From contig NC_010397.1 in the NCBI RefSeq assembly GCF_000069185.1, positions 4,030,001 through 4,094,000 of the forward strand: a stretch of DNA of 64,000 nt, read 5' to 3'. The stretch comes from Mycobacteroides abscessus ATCC 19977 (lineage in GTDB: Bacteria; Actinomycetota; Actinomycetes; Mycobacteriales; Mycobacteriaceae). Below the pieces are notes generated by a model that worked only from the letters and a program-made list of their open reading frames with translations, searched no databases and had not been told where the DNA came from. The position numbers were made by a program, and so were the translations under genes. Every line of letters starts with the position of its first letter. The stretch's first letter is position 1. Below are positions 45,977-55,118 of this stretch, in pieces.

Positions 45977-46986
45977 AGCGGATCGTGTTTCTGATGGCAG
46001 GCCTCACCGCAATCGTCGCGGTGGCGGTGGTGTTGACCCTGATCATCGTGAACGCCCTGCGCACACCGGTCAACGGGCCGGTCCGGCACTACGACGCACT
46101 GTTCACCGACGCGTCGGGCCTGATCGTCGGCAACGACGTACGCATCTCGGGTGTCCAGGTGGGCAAGGTCGAGAAGATTCATCTGGACGGCAAGAACGCG
46201 CGTATCACCTTCAACGTGCTGACGGACCATCCCCTGTACCAAAACACCACCGTGGCAATCCGATACCAGTCGCTGGTCGGGCAGCGCTACGTCGAGATCG
46301 CACAGGCGCCGACACCCAGCGCCCCTCTGGCGGCCGGCACCACCATACCGCTCGGCCAGACCATTCCATCTTTCGATATCGCCAAGTTGTTCAATGGCTT
46401 TCGCCCCATTTTCGAGACTCTTGATCCCGCGCAGTTCAACAGGCTGACCGAGAACATCCTGCAGCTCATCCAGGGCGATGAGCGCGGAATCGGACCGATC
46501 CTGCGCGATATCGACGCCGTGCTCAAGCTCTCGGTGGACCGCCAGGCCGCACTGCAGACGATCATCACGAATCTGGGTGACATCTCCAAGGATTTGGGCG
46601 GCACCTCGGATCAACTGTTCTATCTGATCAATGACCTCAATGACGTGTTGGAGCCGTTCGAGAAACAGGCCGACGAGTTCAACAGGGCGGGGGCGGATGC
46701 GCTGCCGGTACTGCGCAGATCGGTGAGCTTGCTGCGATACATCGAGAACTCGGTCGACGGCGCACAGCTGCCGCTGTACGACGTAGCAAGCCGCACCACC
46801 CCGGGAACCCCGACCATCATGGCCGGGCTATCGCTGATCCCCGACCTTGTGCAGGGCATGCGCGATGCGCTCATCGAGGAGAAAACCGCACCGCCCACCG
46901 CCTACGAGTGCAAGAACGGCGTGGTCAAGATGCCGGGCATCGGCGAGGTCTCCTTCGCCAATCAGGATCTGGTGGTGTGCAAGTGA
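45973..46986 (+). CDS. Mce-family protein B
   Basis: A 337-residue MceB-type protein: N-terminal anchor helix (VFLMAGLTAIVAVAVVLTLI), Mce domain with NDVRISGVQVGKVEKI, then a helical tail that ends in a Cys-containing segment (CKNGVVKMPGIGEVSFANQDLVVCK). ATG 45973 overlaps the mceA stop and its TGA overlaps the GTG of mceC. Confidence 0.92.
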   Translation: MKRIVFLMAGLTAIVAVAVVLTLIIVNALRTPVNGPVRHYDALFTDASGLIVGNDVRISGVQVGKVEKIHLDGKNARITFNVLTDHPLYQNTTVAIRYQSLVGQRYVEIAQAPTPSAPLAAGTTIPLGQTIPSFDIAKLFNGFRPIFETLDPAQFNRLTENILQLIQGDERGIGPILRDIDAVLKLSVDRQAALQTIITNLGDISKDLGGTSDQLFYLINDLNDVLEPFEKQADEFNRAGADALPVLRRSVSLLRYIENSVDGAQLPLYDVASRTTPGTPTIMAGLSLIPDLVQGMRDALIEEKTAPPTAYECKNGVVKMPGIGEVSFANQDLVVCK

Positions 46987-48005
46987 AGTCCCTCAAAAGC
47001 ATGTTCGCACGAAACCGCCCCATCCTGGACGAACACGAAGCCGCCAAACGCAATCGCCGCAACGGCCTCATCGGTGTTCTCGTCATCGCCGCCGTGCTGG
47101 CGGCCACCGGAGTGGCCTTCGTGAACACCAGCGGTATGAAGACCTACGCGCTACATCTGCGGGCCTCTGGCGGGCTGCGCGCGGGCGATGACGTGCGGAT
47201 CGCCGGCATTTCGGTGGGCAAGGTGTCGACCGTGCGTATCGATAAATCCTTGGTGGAGGCCACTTTCACGGTGGACCATGCGGTGCCCGTCGGGTCCGAA
47301 TCACGTGCCGACATCCGCATGCTGACCCCGCTTGGCGGACACTATCTGGCGCTGTATCCCGAAGGGTCAACGCCACTCGGCAAGACCCCGATTCCGCCCG
47401 AGCGCACCAGCATCCCTTTCGAAATCAACGAGCTGTTCCAGAAGTTCACCCCGGTGGTCAAGAAGGTGGACGCCAAGGTAATCCACGACAGCCTGATGGA
47501 AGTCGCCAATGCGGTCGATAAGTACCCCAACGGTCTACGAGACTTCTTTCAGTCGTCGCAGTCCCTCATCAAAGCACTCGAGCCCACCACCGAGGACTTT
47601 CACGCCACCCTGAACTACGCGAACGAATACCTGCGGGCCTTCAAGACCGGCAAGGAGCAGCTCGCCAGCATCGTCACCATGATGTCCAAACTCGGTGCCA
47701 AATACAGCAAGTCCACCACGGACCTCATCGAGGTCTTCGTGCTGCTGCGAGACCTGGCCCGGATATTCGACCGATTTTTCAAGGCCTACGCGCGCGACTA
47801 CGAGCCCATGCTCAACGGACTCGACGACATCGTCGACACACTCACCAAATACCCCGAGAAACTGGGTAAGGCCGCCGAACAGTGGGGCCAGCTCGTCGGG
47901 ATCGTCCTGCCCATGCTCAGCGGCAACGGCATCACCATCAATGAGAACGACCGAGTGATACCCGGACAAGATGTTTGCCTACCGCACTTCTTCAGGTTCT
48001 GTTGA
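46983..48005 (+). CDS. Mce-family protein C
   Basis: A 340-residue MceC-type protein. The GTG at 46983 overlaps the mceB stop (GTGA). An anchor helix (NGLIGVLVIAAVLAATGVAF) follows a short basic region, then the Mce domain (GDDVRIAGISVGKVSTV) and a long helical region. The final residues GQDVCLPHFFRFC carry two Cys. Confidence 0.92.
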   Translation: MKSLKSMFARNRPILDEHEAAKRNRRNGLIGVLVIAAVLAATGVAFVNTSGMKTYALHLRASGGLRAGDDVRIAGISVGKVSTVRIDKSLVEATFTVDHAVPVGSESRADIRMLTPLGGHYLALYPEGSTPLGKTPIPPERTSIPFEINELFQKFTPVVKKVDAKVIHDSLMEVANAVDKYPNGLRDFFQSSQSLIKALEPTTEDFHATLNYANEYLRAFKTGKEQLASIVTMMSKLGAKYSKSTTDLIEVFVLLRDLARIFDRFFKAYARDYEPMLNGLDDIVDTLTKYPEKLGKAAEQWGQLVGIVLPMLSGNGITINENDRVIPGQDVCLPHFFRFC

Positions 48006-48013
48006 GGCCCTTG

Positions 48014-49261
48014 ATGACACAGCCAGTATTTGTCCAGAACATCCTGACCCGCCTCGCGAACATGCGTCCTGCCGCACGCGCGGCAGTGGTGAGCGCGGCC
48101 GCGCTGGTGCTTGTCGCGGTGATGGCCATCGCCGGTATCTTCGGTGCGCGCACCATCTTTCCCGCCGTCAAGAACATGGTGATGCCGTACCTGGGAAATG
48201 CCCATATCCCGTTGCTGGACCACACCCGCTCGCTCTGCGCGAACTTCCGTGACGGATCCGGGCTGTACAAGGGCAACAAGGTTCTGCTGCTCGGTGTCGA
48301 GGTCGGAACGGTGACGGCGGTTACCAACAAGCCCGATCATGTCGAGGTCGACTTTGAGATTCCGAGCGATATGGAGCTGCCTGCCGACGTAGGTGCGGCG
48401 AGCTACTCACAATCGGTGATCACCAATCGGAGCATCGAACTCACCCGGCCATGGAGTGAAGGGCCAAAATTTGCGGGAGCCCAGTGCATCTCGACCGAGA
48501 ACACCAGAACCCCGGTAACCGTCACCGAGTCGTTCTCGGCGATAGGCGAACTCGCTGACACCCTGATGCAGGCAACGCCCGGACAAGATCCCGGGGACTC
48601 GCCGGGCGTGCGGGCACTCAACAAGACCCTCAAGGGCGCGGCCAGATCACTCGATGGTGTCGGCCCCGGATTCAAGGAGATGCTCAACAGTCTCACCAAG
48701 ATGGTGGGAGATCCGTACAAGGCAAACGCCGACTATCGGCAGCTGTTCGAGAACAGCGCCATCGTCACCTCGAACTGGCTGCAGTACTGGAATGAATTCG
48801 CCGGCGTGGTCACATCGCTCCCCGAAGTCGGGCGCCTGATCGCAGGCATATCTGACAATTTCGCTCAGGCTCTGGACAACCTGGTGTCGCTTCTTCCGAC
48901 GCTGAACGGCATGGTGCAGCGCGCGTCCGGCCGGCTGTACAAGAACGTCTTCGACAAGCTGGTGCCCTGGATACGCGACATCCTCAATGCGTATACCCCG
49001 CATATCCTCACGTTTTTCAACACGTTACCGCCGGTGATCAATTGGCTGGCCGACGACATCTATCTGCCGAACACCAAGACCCATGGCGTGACCTACATCC
49101 CTCCGCGCGTTGCCATTTCGCCCGAGCAGGCCAGTGCCATCTGCCAGAATCTGCGTGATCGAAACACCCCCGGCTCGCAGGCGGCCTGCGCGCCCGGAAC
49201 CGGCTCGGACCCGGTGACGCTCGGCCTGACCAACCTGATCATGGGGGCGGCGCTGTCATGA
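48014..49261 (+). CDS. Mce-family protein D
   Basis: A 415-residue MceD-type protein with an N-terminal anchor (ALVLVAVMAIAGIFGARTI), Mce domain (GNKVLLLGVEVGTVTAV) and helical tail. The start is ATG 48014; a TTG at 48002 that overlaps the mceC stop is an alternative. It ends in overlap with mceE. Its final part holds CQNLRDRNTPGSQAACAPG with two Cys. Confidence 0.91.
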   Translation: MTQPVFVQNILTRLANMRPAARAAVVSAAALVLVAVMAIAGIFGARTIFPAVKNMVMPYLGNAHIPLLDHTRSLCANFRDGSGLYKGNKVLLLGVEVGTVTAVTNKPDHVEVDFEIPSDMELPADVGAASYSQSVITNRSIELTRPWSEGPKFAGAQCISTENTRTPVTVTESFSAIGELADTLMQATPGQDPGDSPGVRALNKTLKGAARSLDGVGPGFKEMLNSLTKMVGDPYKANADYRQLFENSAIVTSNWLQYWNEFAGVVTSLPEVGRLIAGISDNFAQALDNLVSLLPTLNGMVQRASGRLYKNVFDKLVPWIRDILNAYTPHILTFFNTLPPVINWLADDIYLPNTKTHGVTYIPPRVAISPEQASAICQNLRDRNTPGSQAACAPGTGSDPVTLGLTNLIMGAALS

Positions 49262-50292
49262 TTCGCAGCATCCTGATAATCCTGTTCGCGGCGGCATTCG
49301 CGGTAGTACCGGCATGTTCATCGGAGGCGCTGGATCCCACCAAGATGCCGATGCCCGGGGCCTACCTGCCCAAGAACACATATCGCCTCAAGATCGAATT
49401 CTCCAGCGTGCTGAATCTGCCGGGTCGGGCGAAGGTCGACTCGGGCGGCGTGCAAGTGGGCTTGCTGGACCGGGTGGAGCTCAAGGGCACCACGCCCGTG
49501 GCGTACGTCGAAATAGACGGAGACGCCAAGTTCCCGGAAAATGTCAGGGCCGAGCTCCGGCAGGCCACCGTGCTCGGGGATATCTATATCGCGATGATCT
49601 CCCCCAAGGATCCGGCGACCACGCATCTCAAGGACGGCGACACCATAACCCTGGCCAATACCGTCCCGGCGGCGAACGTGGAAGACCTCATGCGGTCCAT
49701 GTCGAATCTTATTGGCGGCGGCAGCCTTAACACCATGCAGACCACGGTCGCGAACATGAACAGCGCTTTTCCACCCCCGGAGGAACTCGACCGCATCCAT
49801 CGAGCGCTGGCCGGCGTCATCCACGACCTGTCCAGCAATCAGGACACCCTCAACAAGATCCTGACCAACATGCAGACCGTGAGCGAGAGCTTCCGGGCCA
49901 ACAAGGGGACGTACCTGCGGCTGCTCTCCGAGGGTCCCACCAAGCTGCCGTCACTGGCCAAAGTTGTACTGAGTCTTAGTGATCTGATCATCAACGCCTC
50001 CGAGTTCGGACGGCAGATCGGACAGATCTTGGATTACCCCAACCTGATGCAGATCCTGTCCTATCTCACCCCGTTCGTCCACAGCGCCTCGACCGCGGAT
50101 ACCACCATTCCGGTGCTGGGCGACAAGATGGTCCGGACAATCCGTGATCGGATCATCCCCTTCTTCAAAGACGGCGGCCCCAAGTACACCGTGACCGATA
50201 TTCAAAATCCCGATGGCACCCTGGGTGTCAGTCCCGGCGAGCGCGCCGATTCGGTCATCCGGAACATGCAGACGATGGGGCTGGTGCGATGA
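49258..50292 (+). CDS. Mce-family protein E (lipoprotein)
   Basis: A 344-residue MceE-type lipoprotein (LprK/LprN class). It starts with a signal peptide and lipobox VPAC (AAAFAVVPACSSEAL), then the Mce domain (GRAKVDSGGVQVGLLDRV) and a helical tail. MceE lipoproteins anchor one subunit of the complex to the membrane. Its ATG overlaps the mceD stop and its TGA overlaps the mceF start. Confidence 0.92.
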   Translation: MIRSILIILFAAAFAVVPACSSEALDPTKMPMPGAYLPKNTYRLKIEFSSVLNLPGRAKVDSGGVQVGLLDRVELKGTTPVAYVEIDGDAKFPENVRAELRQATVLGDIYIAMISPKDPATTHLKDGDTITLANTVPAANVEDLMRSMSNLIGGGSLNTMQTTVANMNSAFPPPEELDRIHRALAGVIHDLSSNQDTLNKILTNMQTVSESFRANKGTYLRLLSEGPTKLPSLAKVVLSLSDLIINASEFGRQIGQILDYPNLMQILSYLTPFVHSASTADTTIPVLGDKMVRTIRDRIIPFFKDGGPKYTVTDIQNPDGTLGVSPGERADSVIRNMQTMGLVR

Positions 50293-51368
50293 GGCTCAAA
50301 GTCCTGCTCACTCTCGCAGTGCTCTCGATCATCTCGCTCGTCGGCGCGGTCTACATGGCCTTCGGTGTGCTTGATATCGCGTCCACCAGCAAGACCAATC
50401 ACATGACGCTCATGTTGAACAGCTCGGGCGGCTTGATGTCCACCTCCCAGGTCACCCTGCGCGGCATCAAGGTGGGGCGGGTCACCGATATCCAGGCCAC
50501 TGCTACGGGTCTGGCCGTCTCGATGGCACTCGACAGCGGGTATCCCATCCCGGTGGACAGCCAAGTGAGCGTTCAGAATCTCTCGGCCGCCGGTGAACAG
50601 TACGTGGAGTTCAAACCGGTTCGGATCGAACCTCCGTACTACAGCGACGGAGCCGTCATTCCGGCGTCGAAGGCCGCCCCGGTCTACACCGTCAGCGATC
50701 TGCTGCAAAAGGGCAATGCGCTCATGCAGGCCATGGACGCCGACGCCCTGGAAACCACACTGAACAACGTAGCGGCCGGATTCGTGGACAACACCAAGAC
50801 CATTGACGAACTGGCCACCACCGCAAGGCTGTTCGCCCAGATGGTCAACGACGATAAGCACTATCTGGCCGAGCTGATTGGCAATACGTCCACCATAACC
50901 AATGGCCTCGGCGAGATTCGGGCGGGCGATATCTTGAAGCAGTCCGCCAAGACTGTCCCACGGAGCCTCGCTGGCTTGGGGGATCTGGTCAAGGTGATTG
51001 AGAAGCTTGAGCCCATCGTCGAAGCCGGCATGGGCGACGGCAAACCACTGACCGATCTGGTGGACAAACTGTTCGACTACATCAATGCCCTGTCCGAACC
51101 ACTCTCGGAATTCACGACGGTTCTCGAACCCATCGTCGCGCCGCTCCGTGACGTCAAGTTGGATGCTGGGCACTGGCTTGATTTCTGGGATTCGACTTTC
51201 AACAACCAGGGCGGCCTGCGCATCCACCTGGGTGTGCCCGAGTGGCCTCAGCCCGACCCACACCAGACCGCACCAGGCACCCAGCCGGCGCAACCGACGG
51301 CCAAACCATCAGCCCCGCAACCGACACCAGCACCACAAACGGCAACAGCAGGAAGGTCCGGATCATGA
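50289..51368 (+). CDS. Mce-family protein F
   Basis: A 359-residue MceF-type protein with an N-terminal anchor (LTLAVLSIISLVGAVYMAFGV), Mce domain (SQVTLRGIKVGRVTDI) and a helical region. The last 40 residues are Pro/Gln/Thr-rich (QPTAKPSAPQPTPAPQ), which suggests an exposed flexible tail. Its stop codon overlaps the start of the next gene (ATGA). Confidence 0.92.
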   Translation: MRLKVLLTLAVLSIISLVGAVYMAFGVLDIASTSKTNHMTLMLNSSGGLMSTSQVTLRGIKVGRVTDIQATATGLAVSMALDSGYPIPVDSQVSVQNLSAAGEQYVEFKPVRIEPPYYSDGAVIPASKAAPVYTVSDLLQKGNALMQAMDADALETTLNNVAAGFVDNTKTIDELATTARLFAQMVNDDKHYLAELIGNTSTITNGLGEIRAGDILKQSAKTVPRSLAGLGDLVKVIEKLEPIVEAGMGDGKPLTDLVDKLFDYINALSEPLSEFTTVLEPIVAPLRDVKLDAGHWLDFWDSTFNNQGGLRIHLGVPEWPQPDPHQTAPGTQPAQPTAKPSAPQPTPAPQTATAGRSGS

Positions 51369-52192
51369 CCGACATCGTCGAGCGCGCGCTCACCCTGGAT
51401 GACGCAGATCCCGAAGAACTCGCGGAAATGGCCGAGGAGCCGAACCCGGGATCGGCCGAGACGCAGACCACCGGCAAGGCCGCGAAGAAGAAAACGGCGA
51501 AGACCGTCAAAGCTGTGGAGCGGACCGCTGATCCGGTCATCGGTGAAGGCGACGACGACAGCGGCCCCGGCATCTGGAAATGGATCGCGATCGGTCTCCT
51601 CGCATTGGGAATCATCGGCGCGCTCTTGGGCGTTTGGCAGTACCAGAAGTTGTCCGACACCCTGGCCACCGTCCGCTCGGCTGACGCCGAACGCACCGCG
51701 GCCACCGACGCGGCATCGGCCTACGCCATGAAGTCGCTCACCTATAGCTATGAAGACCCAGACGGATTCTTCAAGGCCGTCAAAGAGAATGCGGCAGAAC
51801 CCCTCAAGAACAAGTACAACGACGCCGAGAAGCTACTCAAAGCCATCATGCTGCAGGCGCAGGTGACCTCCAAGGGAGAGATCATTGCCTCGGACGCGGT
51901 CGCCCAGCAGAACGGCATCTACCAGGTGATCGTCACTACTCGGCAGACCACCCGCAATGTACAGAACCCCGAGCCGCGGGCGACGACCCTGGTTCTGCAG
52001 ATCACCGTGAAGAAGGACGGCGATGCCTGGCAGGTAACAGATATCGGCCCCAAGAACGCCAGTTCAACCGGAACCATCATGCATCCGGGTGACCAGAAGC
52101 TCATGCCCGAGGGGCCCGAAGCGCCGGCTGCGCCGGGCAAGACGCCGGCACCCGGCCTGCCGCCGCTGCCCGTACTTCCCGGACAGAAGTAG
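51365..52192 (+). CDS. Mce-associated membrane protein
   Basis: A 275-residue Mam-type protein. A cytoplasmic N-terminus (about 60 residues, first acidic, then with a basic KAAKKKTAKTVKA run) precedes one transmembrane helix (KWIAIGLLALGIIGALLGVWQY) and a periplasmic NTF2-like domain (about 100-245). A Pro-rich tail follows. Such proteins stabilise Mce complexes. ATG 51365 overlaps the mceF stop. Confidence 0.9.
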   Translation: MTDIVERALTLDDADPEELAEMAEEPNPGSAETQTTGKAAKKKTAKTVKAVERTADPVIGEGDDDSGPGIWKWIAIGLLALGIIGALLGVWQYQKLSDTLATVRSADAERTAATDAASAYAMKSLTYSYEDPDGFFKAVKENAAEPLKNKYNDAEKLLKAIMLQAQVTSKGEIIASDAVAQQNGIYQVIVTTRQTTRNVQNPEPRATTLVLQITVKKDGDAWQVTDIGPKNASSTGTIMHPGDQKLMPEGPEAPAAPGKTPAPGLPPLPVLPGQK

Positions 52193-52195
52193 GTC

Positions 52196-53005
52196 GTGTC
52201 CCACCGTCTGCGTGGCCTGCGCGCGGGTATCGCCGCGACTGCCCTCCTGGCGTCGGCACAGGTGATTCATCCGGTAGCCACGGCACGGGCGGCGCTACCG
52301 CCCTGTGCCAGCCGCACCACGATGATTGTCCCGGAAAGCACGATGGCGCATACGGACTGCCGGCTGACCGCGGCCGATGGCACCGGGATCACCTTCGACG
52401 TCGTGTATTGGAAACCGTTACCCGACAACAACGACGCTCCGGGCTACCCACCGTTGTCGGTGCGGGTCACCATCAGGGACGCCTCCGGCAACACGTTGCA
52501 AGAGGTCAACGAGCTGCTGGAGCCGACCAGCCCCTCGCCTGTCGGCCTACAGGACATCGACGGCGACGGCCGGGACGAGATGATCATTCCGATGTCTACC
52601 CGTGTCATGAATGGTGCGGTGAATACCCGATTTTCGGTGTGGCGGGCCGAAAAGCAGACCACGCACTTCGAACGGATTCAGATGTTCGGACAGGCCATCT
52701 ATCCCAGCGGGGACGGCTACGTGGTGGTCAACAGCGGCGCCTTCTCCAGCCGCGATCTCGATTTCTACCTGCCCACCGCGGCCGGATACACCCACATCAT
52801 CACCCTGACGATGACCACCGAAGAGGTCGACCTCAACACCCGCAAGGTGCTCACCGCGAGCTGCATGGTGCACAAGCAGGCGGGCTTGGGGGCGATCGAT
52901 ATGGACTGGCAGGACTCCCCTGTGTTCTGTGACTCGCCTGCGGCCAAAGCTATTTGGCCGGATGCTGAGCGAGTGGAGACGAACCGCCGGGTGCAGGGCC
53001 GCTAG
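52196..53005 (+). CDS. Mce-operon secreted protein
   Basis: A 269-residue exported protein with an N-terminal signal peptide (LRAGIAATALLASAQVIHP, cleavage near ARA-AL). The mature domain includes DIDGDGRDEMIIPM, a Ca-binding-like loop of VCBS/FG-GAP type, and three Cys (PPCASR, SCMVHK, VFCDS). GTG 52196, three bases after the preceding stop. It is the last gene of the mce operon; its stop shares CTAG (53002-53005) with the convergent SRPBCC gene. Function unknown. Confidence 0.8.
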   Translation: MSHRLRGLRAGIAATALLASAQVIHPVATARAALPPCASRTTMIVPESTMAHTDCRLTAADGTGITFDVVYWKPLPDNNDAPGYPPLSVRVTIRDASGNTLQEVNELLEPTSPSPVGLQDIDGDGRDEMIIPMSTRVMNGAVNTRFSVWRAEKQTTHFERIQMFGQAIYPSGDGYVVVNSGAFSSRDLDFYLPTAAGYTHIITLTMTTEEVDLNTRKVLTASCMVHKQAGLGAIDMDWQDSPVFCDSPAAKAIWPDAERVETNRRVQGR

Positions 53006-53550
53006 CGGTTACCGGGTGTGCGGCCCGGGCCATCCAGGAGCTCGATGAGCGACCGCAGGCCGGGCCGCATTCCCCAGGTGAACACCGCACGCAGCAGCGG
53101 CTGTAGCCAGCGCAGCGGCATCCATGAGACGAAGCGTGGGGTTATCGCGACGGTCCACTCCAGCACACAGCCATCGGGAGTGCCGGTCAGTACATAGTCC
53201 TCGGCCCACAGCTTCAGCAGCGGCCATGTCCCGGCCACCGCAGAGTAGGTGATGCGATGCGGCGGGTCATATCGCCAGAATCTTTCCCGCTGAATCCACA
53301 GAAAGCGCCACGGAGCCGATACCGTGCCCATCTCTCGCTCCATACCGGCACGACGGTCCGGCTCGTCGTAGCGCACACCACATCCGAAGGGAAGCCACGA
53401 CCACGCATGGTCGCTATCCAGAGCGGCCCACACCTGGCCGACGGGCGCATCGAACGTGTGGGATGTGCGCAGCACGATGGCGGCCGATTCGAACGCCGAG
53501 TCGTCGGCTACCGGGATCGGGCACGTGGGGGCAAGCATCGGCCAACTCAC
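53002..53550 (-). CDS. SRPBCC-fold protein, paired with FMO (copy 2)
   Basis: A 182-residue SRPBCC protein, similar in layout to copies 1 and 3: LRTSHTFDAPVGQVWAALDSDHAWSWLPFG near the N-terminus, then the ligand-cavity sheet and a C-terminal helix (LRWLQPLLRAVFTWGM). It starts two bases after the stop of the FMO at 53553. It is the last gene of the second seven-gene operon and meets the end of the mce operon. Confidence 0.8.
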   Translation of the reverse strand: MSWPMLAPTCPIPVADDSAFESAAIVLRTSHTFDAPVGQVWAALDSDHAWSWLPFGCGVRYDEPDRRAGMEREMGTVSAPWRFLWIQRERFWRYDPPHRITYSAVAGTWPLLKLWAEDYVLTGTPDGCVLEWTVAITPRFVSWMPLRWLQPLLRAVFTWGMRPGLRSLIELLDGPGRTPGNR

Positions 53551-53552
53551 GG

Positions 53553-55118
53553 TCAGACAGTTGCCTGTGAATGAACCACGGCCGCCGTGGAATTCGTGGC
53601 GTGCTGCTCGTAGACGTAGTCCATAGCCGGGAAATTTCTCGCTGCTCTGCGCGCCTGCAGCGTGGTGGTCGGACGCAGCAGCGGAACATCGTCGTCAGCA
53701 TTCTTCCAGTACGAACGCACGCCCCGGTTGAGCTCGGTGAAGTAGTACTTCAAGTTCCGGCCGTTACGCAACATGCTCTGATGGAAGCGATCGAGCGCTT
53801 CTTGCCGTACTTCCATACGCGTGGCATGACGCTCACGCGCCAACGAGATGGCACGGACAATATGAGTGACCGCGGTGTCCGCGAGTCCGTGCCAACCGCC
53901 GTTGCCCGTCCATGAGTACGGACCCACAATGATCCAGCGGTTCGGGAACCCGGTGATAGAGACACTCTCGTACGCCTGCATGCCGTGGGTGTTGAAGAAA
54001 TCGCCGAGGTCGCGGCCCTCCGCTCCTATCACCCGCCCCCGCTTGTAGGAGGCCGGCTCGGAGAACAGATCAAAACCCGTTGCGGTGATGAGGAAGTCAG
54101 CCTCATACACGGTTCCATCGGTGGTTCGCACGCCCTCGGGCACCACTTCGTCGATGGGGGTGGTCACCAGGTCGCAGTGCGGCTTGTTGAAGACGCGCGG
54201 GAAGGCTGAGTTCAGGGTCGGCCGGTTGCCCAGCGGACCGAAAGAGGGCAACAGATCTCTCGCCACCCGTGCGTCCTTGACCACCGCACGTAGATAAGCC
54301 CCGTACAGTGCGCGCCCCGCCCTGTCGAACAAGCGCATCAGCGGCCTCATGACCACACCGGGCGTGTTGATGAGGAACCACAGACCTACACTCCCACCCA
54401 CCAGAGCACCCCACTCGATCGCGGCGGTCAGGCCTGGGATACGCAGCGCCCATTGAGCTATCGCGGGGATCCGAAAGTCCGGCTTGGGTATGCAATAGAC
54501 CGGCGTCCTCTGGAACACCACCAGTGACGCGGTGTCGTCAGCGATGGCGCCCGACAGCTGCACACCGGTTGCACCGGTACCGATCACGGCCACCCGCTTG
54601 CCGCGCACGTCGTGTTCGGGTAGCCACTGGGACGGTGTCACCCGAGTGCCCTTAAAACTCTCGATCCCCTTGATGCCGGATTCCTTCGGGTCGAAGAAGG
54701 GACCGATTGCCGAAATCACGAACCGGGCCGTCATCACCGAACCGTCCGCGAGGTTCAGCCGCCAGTGGTGCTGCCCTTCATCCCATTCCTCACTACGCAC
54801 GTCCACGCCGAACCGGAAATGCGGACGCAGACCGAAGTTCTCGGCGACGCGCTGGTGGTAGGCCTGAACCTCGTCGCCCGGGGCAAACACCCTCGACCAG
54901 TGGGGATTACGGAAGAAGGAGTACTGGTAGATCACCGACGGGATATCCACCGCGATTCCCGGGTATACATTGTCCCGCCAGGTACCCCCCAGGTCCGCCG
55001 CCCGGTCGATGATGACGAAGTCTTCGATCCCCGCCTGTTTGAGACGCACACCGGCGCACAGGCCTCCGACCCCCGAGCCGATCACGACGACGTGGTGGTC
55101 GGGAATTGATGCCGTCAT
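53553..55118 (-). CDS. Flavin monooxygenase, Baeyer-Villiger/FMO type (copy 3)
   Basis: A 521-residue FAD/NADPH monooxygenase: VIGSGVGG at residues 12-19, LGGTWRDNVYPGIAVD and VIGTGATGVQ. The fingerprint reads FKGTRVTPSQW, with Thr161 at the His position. ATG 55118 overlaps the stop of the gene upstream. It is followed by SRPBCC copy 2. Substrate unknown. Confidence 0.9.
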   Translation of the reverse strand: MTASIPDHHVVVIGSGVGGLCAGVRLKQAGIEDFVIIDRAADLGGTWRDNVYPGIAVDIPSVIYQYSFFRNPHWSRVFAPGDEVQAYHQRVAENFGLRPHFRFGVDVRSEEWDEGQHHWRLNLADGSVMTARFVISAIGPFFDPKESGIKGIESFKGTRVTPSQWLPEHDVRGKRVAVIGTGATGVQLSGAIADDTASLVVFQRTPVYCIPKPDFRIPAIAQWALRIPGLTAAIEWGALVGGSVGLWFLINTPGVVMRPLMRLFDRAGRALYGAYLRAVVKDARVARDLLPSFGPLGNRPTLNSAFPRVFNKPHCDLVTTPIDEVVPEGVRTTDGTVYEADFLITATGFDLFSEPASYKRGRVIGAEGRDLGDFFNTHGMQAYESVSITGFPNRWIIVGPYSWTGNGGWHGLADTAVTHIVRAISLARERHATRMEVRQEALDRFHQSMLRNGRNLKYYFTELNRGVRSYWKNADDDVPLLRPTTTLQARRAARNFPAMDYVYEQHATNSTAAVVHSQATV

